The position numbers and the translations under genes are program-made. DNA of 64,000 bases, taken from Mugil cephalus. Its lineage: Eukaryota > Chordata > Actinopteri > Mugiliformes > Mugilidae. The DNA lies in NCBI RefSeq assembly GCF_022458985.1, contig NC_061785.1:3958204-4022203 (forward strand), written 5' to 3'. The notes under the pieces were generated by a model. It was given only the letters and a program-made list of their open reading frames with translations. It did not search any database and was not told the DNA's origin. This document shows positions 56,961-64,000 of the stretch, in pieces. Numbering within the stretch: position 1 is the stretch's first letter; every line of letters begins with the position of its first letter.

Positions 56961-58470
56961 GGCATGCTGTGAGCCTTACCTCCAAATGTTCTTGAATTCT
57001 TTTTTCTTTTTTTCATGCTTCCTGGCAGGTGAATATTTACCATATTTCAGTATCTTTGCAGTCACGAGGCCGGCGAAGCAGTGAAATAAGAAAAATATAA
57101 ATACATAGCCAACAAATACCAAATTCTTGTTGTGTGTTTTCGGTGCATGTGAGACATTTACGACCAGTTTGCTGCAACTCGGCTTCTGCAGGAGGACCAA
57201 GAATAGCGCCATAAAATCTAACTGTCACCGCCGCTAAGCTTCCATGTGAAAAGAAAATTCCCCCAGTGCCCCCGTCCTCAAATCTCCGTTCACTCGCTGA
57301 AATACGGGAGTCGTAACGCTTCAGCCTGGAAATTTGACAAACAAATAAATTATGTCGTTACCAGTGGATCGTTTCCTTCTCTTCGGAGATCTAGAGAAAC
57401 CCCACGCGCCTTCAGAGCTGCACTTTAGCAGCTTGTTTAAAATGCAGCAGTGACACTTTTCACTGGCTCAGAGAAGAGAAACCATGTCTTGTGTTGTTCT
57501 CCCCTAAGTGGATATCACCAAAAAACACCCACCTTTTACTTAGGGCTTAAAACTCTGCATTGGCACCCCTCTGATCTCCTCAATCCTCATCCAAATTATT
57601 ATTTCATTACACTTTCAACGTGCCTACATTTTTAAATGTATATTTACATTATATTTCATAAGGCTCGTCTCTTGAAGGTGTCTCGTAATGCTGCACATCT
57701 GGAAACTAATGTTATTCACTTAGAAGACTGGTGGCCCCACAGTATCTTTTATAGGTATACAGCTACAATTAGCCACTAGCCATTAGCCAAAGTTAGCATG
57801 TAGCCATCTAGTCCAGACTTGCTTCCATGAGCAGAGATATTTTGCACCCAAAATAAGTTGTCAGATCATTAACCAGTGAACCACAAGTTGCAACGGACAA
57901 TTAAAGCATTAAAGAGCAAATCATGGAGATGGGCTTCATGCTGAGCTATGCTAAGCTAAGCACCTGCTAGTTGTAGCTTTATACATTCGAATATAAAATA
58001 AAATCGTTTCAAAAATGTTTAAATTTTGGTCCATTATTTAAATGTACTTCAAATATGGAATTATAAGCGCTAATTATATTATTCTTAGTTTGATTACTTT
58101 TGTTCTTTTGGACCAAAATGTATATTATGATAGAAATATTTAGTCTACTTAAAAAAAATAAATCCAGATGAAATATTGTAAAGGTTTCTCTAAATGTAAT
58201 GACGCAAATTGGATAAGAACACTTCAAATATATCCCTTCAGTCTGTGCAGTATCAGAAACCTTTGAGTTAAATATAACACTTATACCAGCATCCTTCACT
58301 CTTTGATGCTCAAACATCAGTAAATGCCAGTATGTAAAGTATATTTTATATCACTCAAGAAAAAGGGGCAGTATGTGTAATACTATCATTTCATTTGATT
58401 ATTCTTGTAAACTGACCTATTTATGACCTTACAAATGGTTCAATAACTGTAATTTACATACAAATGTGAT
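56960..58470. other. Intergenic DNA, nothing recognised
   Basis: Includes an AT-rich stretch (57950–58470) with no coding signal. Short open frames at 56976–57228 on the minus strand are overlapping and do not resemble known proteins. Confidence 0.4.
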
Positions 58471-58479
58471 GCGATGTCA

Positions 58480-59230
58480 TCGTGCCCGACTCAGTCCGTG
58501 CTCCCGTTGATAACACGCTCCCCAGAAGCCTTTCCATTTTCTGAGAGCGTCCACCATGTGGCCGCGCCGATATCTCGAACGGGAGCCGTGCGCGGAGGAT
58601 AAAGCAAGGTCACACTAACATCACATGGGATTCCCTGTGTGGGCCATCATGCAGCCAATCCCCCATGCCTATTAAGTGCAGCATACTATCAAGTGAAACC
58701 TATTTGGGGCCACTCCTCTGATAAGCAATGTCCAGATGTGCGCAATATATACACATATATATGTACACAGTGCACAGCGGTGCGGCTGGTTTGCAGCGGC
58801 AGGAAGAAAAAAGAAAACCCCTCCAGAACGGCTCTTTTAATTGGAGGCCAAATCAATGCGGTGAGATTGGTCTGTTTGTGTCAGGTGACACAGATTAGAT
58901 TGATTTAGCATAGTACCTTTCAGGCATTTGTGATTTATCCCCGAATCAGAATTAACCACGGCGCCTAAGAGAAATATGGGCCTGGCAGTCATTTTGCATA
59001 CCACACATGCTTTCATGCCCTTCTCATCTGTATCACCGTGGGACAGGAATTGAGTTTCCCCTGGAAAATAGACCCATGCTGCTCGCTTTCATGTTTGTCA
59101 ACAACCCCTACGGATGCTGCAGTGGCAGGATACCACCAGCGCTGGGAGGACTACCTGGAATAAAGTTGGGTCTGAAAAAAATGAAGAATTCCTCCTATAG
59201 CGACACACAACCAGCAACCGAATCGTAAGC
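58480..59230. other. Unique, possibly constrained non-coding block
   Basis: GC-balanced and repeat-poor. It contains AGGTCACAC, CCTATTAAGTGCAGC, CACAGATTAGATTGATTTAGC and AGAATTAACCACGG words (nuclear-receptor half site, homeodomain and RUNX-like sites). An ATAT/ACAT simple run lies at 58747–58766. The only open stretches are short and unassigned. Confidence 0.3.
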
Positions 59231-59518
59231 AACACTAATATATTCACGATGCACGGAGATCAACGTCAGCAGGACGTGACTCACGCGTTTGCAGTTCTAA
59301 TGAAAAAAAGGAACAGAAAAACGTGTTTACGAGAGCACAAGTCTTGTTTTGCTGCAAGTTCTGGCGCCGCATTCGTGTCCCCTTGAAATCTTGAAATCCA
59401 CAGACAGCAAGGAAGCAAAGTATTTTTACCAGCTTCCTGTAAATAAAAAAAAATGGAGGGTTTCTAAAGGTACAGTCTGCTCTGATTGGTGAACTCCAAC
59501 AGCTGAACAAGCACCATA

Positions 59519-59562
59519 CACTGATCAGCCACAACATTAAGACCACTAACAGGAGACCTAGA
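59519..59562 (+). mobile_element. TIR-type element, copy 4 (end only)
   Basis: After TA, CACTGATCAGCCACAACATTAAGACCACTAAC. Only the left inverted repeat is left. Confidence 0.75.
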
Positions 59563-59564
59563 GC

Positions 59565-60150
59565 AAACTTGGACATTTTAACAGGGGACTATTACAAACT
59601 ATATTTAGAGATTGAACTGTTTTAACCTCCTTCTTACCGTTTTTATACTTGTGTTACTTGTGTCTAAACTCACCAACAGAACAGCTGCAGCTCTTGGCCC
59701 CCTAAAAAACATGTAATGTAAATGAATCTTTCCAGACTATTTCAAGGACCTGCACAAGGTCTCCTGTGAATTAATTACATCCCAAACAACTACAACAACA
59801 ACAAAAAAAGAAAGGAATGTGAATCTTATCGAGGTGCTTTTCTTGCTGAATCATCAGTTCAGTCAGAATGAACAACCCACAACCCAGTTTCTAATTACTG
59901 AATGACACAAATAATCTACTTTTGGTTCAGCGGTTCCCTCCATTAGCCGAAGCTGTGGTGTAAATGATCATGCATCTGATTTCTTTCTTTATCTGTCTAA
60001 TTCTGTAACTAATTGTGATGTGTGTGTCCAGTTTTGTGTTTATTGAAACTCTTTTTGTTGTAATAAATCTGGGTTCAAAGTTATTATGAATCAATGAAGA
60101 TCATGTGTGACTAAATATTTTGTGTGTGGGCTTAAATCACATGATTTAAC
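59565..60150. other. Intergenic DNA, nothing recognised
   Basis: Unique sequence without coding signal; an ACAACAACAAAAAAAG run is at about 59791–59807. Confidence 0.4.
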
Positions 60151-60154
60151 CACA

Positions 60155-60275
60155 GGTCTTCAGTGTTTTTCAGGCCAAGGACCCGCTACCTGCTATATGT
60201 TCTATATTAAACTAGTACTATCTATAAATATACATTATTATCATCATTTTACATTCAATATTAAGCTAAAAAGTT
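60155..60275. repeat. Dispersed repeat family A, right-end copy
   Basis: GTCTTCAGTGTTTTTCAGGCCAAGGACCCGC, TATATGTTCTATATTAAACTAG, TATAAATATACATTATTATCATC and CATTCAATATTAAGC. Confidence 0.65.
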
Positions 60276-60899
60276 CAGTAGTAGCGTTGTAGCCACTGCA
60301 ACTGGTTATTGTACTAAGATCAGATAAAAATACATACATTCATTAACATATTTATGACCTACAAAATATGTAAATTAACAACCTTTCCTCATTATTCCTC
60401 ATAGAGAATGAAATCTGGCCCCAATTATGTTTCCCTCAAAAACATGCTGTACTTGCAGTTGCAAATTAGTTGTATACAAAGGGAGTGTTAGGGGCGGGTT
60501 GAAATCGAGGACCTTCAATCACAAAGGAACGTATTGAGATATGGCCGCACAGCAGATATAATAAAGAGCAGTAATTACTGTTGTATATGCATAAATATAA
60601 ACAGAAGGAGCGGACGTGTTTTACGCACCGCAAGTACATACGGAATTAGCGCTGAACTATAGCGTAATTAAATTTATTTCCATGTACCGCCACTAATTGG
60701 AAACTATCAAAGCAAAAATAAATCTGATCAGGAATAATAACGCACGAACATTTAAGACATTTAAGATATATTTTGACTGGTTGCTTTTCTGACTGGTTGC
60801 AGAGACATGCTCATTAGGTCCATTGGTGATTCTAAATGATTGATATTTCAGTATCTATACCGCCCATCACTAGCTGGAAGGTTGTGCATGAATAAAATA

Positions 60900-61910
60900 C
60901 CAACAATATATATTTAACAGAACACGTCTGTCTTTACTTCCTGAGGTTGAGTCCGATGACACAACCGTTCTCGTGCTTTCAGCAAAGTTTTGTCCTTGCT
61001 TTGACAGGTTAGCTCCTTCTGAAAACATAACAGCCACGGAGTCCAGCGCCTGAAGAGGAAGCATCTACTGACCCACGAGCGCAACACAACCGCACACGAG
61101 CAGGCTCTGCAGGTCTGCGGGAACAGCAAACCCTGACAAACCCTCAGATTTGCAGCGGTGACAGAATTTACCCCGGCTTCAGCAGGAAAACAGGTTCCCC
61201 ATCTGAGATGACTGCTGAGGATATGACAGACACGTTGGTGGAGCCGAGCGAAAAACAATCTCAGAGTGCAGCTCTGGAGGTCTTTGATGGTGCTGATGCC
61301 GGGGCTCTTCTCGGGCAGGTGTGGGAGGAGAACGGCGGCTGGGGGAATGAGCGATATTGGATTTGAAGCCAGAAGACTGCTCGACTCACCGGAGGACAGG
61401 TCTTCCTGTTTGCTGGTACATGGAAATATCATTACTGAGGGTTTGGAAGTGTGTCAGGAGCCTAATAGAGCTCGAATCTGTTTGAGAGGCGGTGATGGAC
61501 GTGGTTTCCAAATTCCTGCCTGGTGCCTCCTACAGCAACACACTCAAACATGCCCTTCCAGCTGAGCTGTGAGCTTCTGCTCCTCCAGCTCCAGTATCAT
61601 CCTGTTCATCCAGGCGAAGGTGAAGACGTTACTCTGAGGACGTCCTGGCAAAGGACGCTTTACAGTAAAGTCCAACGTCGAGGGGAGAGGCAAATCTGTG
61701 TGCGGCACACTCAAAAGAGATGGAAGTACCCCAGCCAAGGGAAGTGGCAGATGGCGGAGAGACTGTCACCAGCCTTTTTCTGGATTTTTGCACGAGGAGT
61801 CTGGTTTACAGGTCACAGAGCCAACCACAGAAAACAGACTGGTCTGTTGGTTCGTGTCTGAGGCTGGGGAGCAGCCAGTCCCACCAGTGGCTGTCACTGG
61901 TTAAATCTTC
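60900..61910. other. GC-rich ORF-dense block, no gene assigned
   Basis: The longest unspliced open frame outside the three genes and their shadows is here (minus strand 61432–60914, 172 codons). A plus-strand acidic stretch starts at the ATG at 61207 (MTAEDMTDTLVEPSEKQSQS, 52 codons), and a minus-strand helical stretch FAWMNRMILELEEQKLTAQL lies near 61555–61615. None has a recognised domain, conserved splice pattern or clear start. It could be a non-coding RNA, a lineage-specific exon cluster or chance in GC-rich DNA. Confidence 0.25.
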
Positions 61911-61972
61911 TGTATCAGTTTACTGTCCATTAACGTGGACGTGGAGCCTGATGGTTTTTCACAAGTGGTGTG

Positions 61973-62219
61973 AACACACCATTGGTCATATACAGTGAAT
62001 AACATTTAAACCATCTTGTGACAATTCAGTTGTTCTGCTGGAAAAATTTTGGAACTTGGCCCTCATCGGTGTAGATGTTACATATAACATCCACTTAGAC
62101 CAGATCAGACACACCCACTCCATAGCAATGACACTCCCTGATGGGACCAAGTTAAATAATGGTGTTGAAGACCTACATAATATTAGCAAGGGGGTCATAA
62201 TGTTATGCCGTAATCAGTG
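61973..62219 (+). mobile_element. TIR-type element, copy 5 (left end damaged)
   Basis: Carries AACATTTAAACCATCTTGTG, ACAATTCAGTTGTTCTGCTG, CATAGCAATGACACTCC and the right end GGGTCATAATGTTATGCCGTAATCAGTG, followed by TA. The left inverted repeat is reduced to CACCATTGGTCATA. Confidence 0.75.
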
Positions 62220-62581
62220 TATCTTGTATTGCTCAGATGTAATGAAATCTGCCTTATATATCACTTCATACATTTCATGCATATAGGTAATTGTCACCTG
62301 AGGCCGTTCTAAACATTTTTTTGCAAGAAAAAAAAAGGAGGTTACAAATTAAAAGCATCTGCAACCGATGATATATTTTATTAACGTATTTAATTGCACA
62401 TTTTAGACACAGATCAGCATTAAAAACCTCACAAATTGTCCTGCAGACGTTGTCCATGGTTCCCTGTTTTTTATCCCCAAAGAATAATTATATTATATTT
62501 AATGCATTATATCTATCCACGTGTTACCTCGCCATTAATAAATAAGTGTAAAGTAGCATACGCAGGAACTTGTGCATTTCT

Positions 62582-62604
62582 AAAAAAAAAAAAAAAAAAA
62601 AAAA
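62582..62604. repeat. Poly(A) tract
   Basis: About 23 uninterrupted A. Confidence 0.95.
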
Positions 62605-62705
62605 GGTGTCTGTGGTGACTTGCAGAGAAGCAGTCAGAAAAAAATCTGTCAACCTGACAACATATCAAATAAAAAGCATAAATAATATCTTGCAATATGA
62701 GTTGA

Positions 62706-62754
<49 letters not shown>
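62706..62754. repeat. (TA)n microsatellite
   Basis: About 20 TA units with one ACA interruption near the start. Confidence 0.95.
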
Positions 62755-62755
<1 letters not shown>

Positions 62756-62779
62756 AAATCACACATTTGTGTGTCTACA

Positions 62780-63640
62780 CAGCATAAAAAAAAGAAAAGG
62801 TACTGGATTTTGAATTCAGAATACACACAGCAGACGACAGCTTAAACAAACAGGAGCAGGGGAGAAAACGGCTGCACAAAGGACGGAAACAAGCGTCTAA
62901 AGTCAGATACGGCTGCTGCTGCATGTTCCTCCCAACCTGCCTTCCACAAAGGGATTCAGCAAATTAAACGTTTAAGTAATAGAACAGAGAGGACAATAAA
63001 GCCAGAAACAAATATTCAGTTCATGTCTTCATCTCTACCAAATCCCTGTTTCTAGGTTACAGGAAAAAAACATTTCAATTTTTTTTTTTATTATATTTTT
63101 GGCAAGACTAGGCAATTTAACGGGCTTTCGACTGAGGGAAGCAGACAATATCTCAGAGAATGTCCTTGAAATTCAAAAAAAAAAAAAAAGTCATAATAAA
63201 ATGTTCAAGCTCCGCTGGATAATGGACCTTAAAAATGTCTGGCTGTTTGGCCCGGGCTGAGAGCGTCGGGCATGTCATGTGTATTATCCACCATACAAAG
63301 AGGTGTGACTTGTGCTGCTGCGTTGATGGGACTGCGACTCATTCCGCAGTGGAGGAAGGGACTCCGTGGGAGATAGAGGCGCTCCGGCTCCTGTTCCATT
63401 GTGCCATCTGGGTTATGTCTGATTGCACTCGGTTCATGCTCAGTGGCATCCCCTGTTCCCTCTCTTGGACTGATTGATTCACTGTGGCACAGACTTTGTA
63501 AGTCCGGGAAAAGAAAAATGGAGAGGGTGCTCAGGTAGTGCACGCGACGGGGCTTCAGTTCGGCGCTTTGCTTTATTTATGACGGCAACATGTCCGAGTG
63601 CATGGAAGGACAAGTGAGGATGTATTATGTATCCATGTCA
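62780..63640. other. Intergenic DNA, nothing recognised
   Basis: Unique sequence; an A run is at 63176–63189. The sub-block 63220–63560 is GC-balanced with open stretches on both strands (80 and 104 codons) that match nothing known. Confidence 0.35.
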
Positions 63641-63684
63641 AATACACACACATTAGTTAAATACTGACATGCAAAAACTCTGAC

Positions 63685-63905
63685 ATATTAACTAGTAAAA
63701 CTAGTGCTGCTAACTAGTTAACTGGTTCAAGCCTTTCTTTGCCCTTATTAGTTAATTAGATGGAATCAACATGTTTAATAGTAAAGTAGTAAATGTAAGA
63801 TATCTACTAGTTCACCAGTAAAACCATTTGCAGTTGCACTAGTCAACTAAAATGTATGCTAGTCTACTAGTGTAAAGGTAAATAAGCACCAGTCAACTAA
63901 TTACA
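63685..63905. repeat. Cluster of ACTAGT palindromes
   Basis: Six ACTAGT hexamers at 63691, 63700, 63713, 63806, 63838 and 63866, with further AACTAG/GTTAACT and CAACTAA words between them. Probably the remains of a transposon with a repetitive, palindromic end. Confidence 0.6.
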
Positions 63906-64000
63906 GAAACAAAAAAATGAAAATGAGGTGGGAGGAGCATGCATTGTGGCTTCCTATTGGCTCTCTAGTCCAATATAAAACAAGACAACCAGTTAATACT

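Noticed and set aside
61523..61861. GEGEDVTLR stretch as an immunoglobulin domain
   Set aside because: The phrase resembles the first strands of a fish Ig domain, but no following Cys, Trp or second Cys pattern appears in any frame.

Overview
This window is vertebrate nuclear DNA, almost certainly from a ray-finned (teleost) fish. The genes have many short exons with GT–AG splice sites. Between them lie fish-type transposon relics, (CA)n, (TATC)n and (TA)n microsatellites and long homopolymers. No bacterial, viral or organellar genes are visible.

Three protein genes can be rebuilt exon by exon, all in the left half. pde6c lies on the minus strand (coding 12227 to 3194, 22 coding exons, 858 aa) and encodes the catalytic subunit of cone phosphodiesterase 6. 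rbp4 lies on the plus strand (coding 16734 to 18241, 5 coding exons, 203 aa) and encodes plasma retinol-binding protein. cep55 lies on the minus strand (coding 32471 to 22381, 11 coding exons, 494 aa) and encodes a midbody and abscission scaffold. pde6c and rbp4 are head to head about 4.3 kb apart; rbp4 and cep55 are tail to tail. This is the same neighbourhood as human 10q23.33 (CEP55–FFAR4–RBP4–PDE6C), but I see no ffar4 coding sequence between rbp4 and cep55. pde6c and rbp4 both serve vision (cGMP hydrolysis in cones; retinol delivery to the eye). cep55 is a cell-division gene and is probably only a positional neighbour.

Layout: 1–2.1 kb, no recognised gene; 2.1–12.6 kb, pde6c with 3'UTR and upstream region; 12.6–16.4 kb, intergenic DNA with a TIR element and a hAT-like relic; 16.4–18.85 kb, rbp4; 18.85–20.8 kb, a 0.93 kb hAT-like element and another TIR-element copy; 20.85–33.12 kb, cep55 with 3'UTR and promoter; 33.1–64 kb, no supportable protein gene. 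The last part holds a layered set of transposon relics: a Tc1-like relic split by a retroposed insert with an 11-bp target duplication, a hAT relic next to an L2-like LINE tail with a T-rich expansion, a Harbinger Myb-like fragment and several LINE fragments. Between them are unique stretches, some of which look like non-coding regulatory DNA.

I found no new multi-gene system. The observations most worth checking are a GC–AG intron required by the pde6c reading frame, a (CA)22 tract almost touching the 5' splice site of pde6c intron 1, the nested retroposon in the Tc1 relic, the CRE/ETS/CHR-like cluster at the cep55 start, and the unique blocks in the right half. All product names come from recognising conserved protein sequence by eye; no database search was run.
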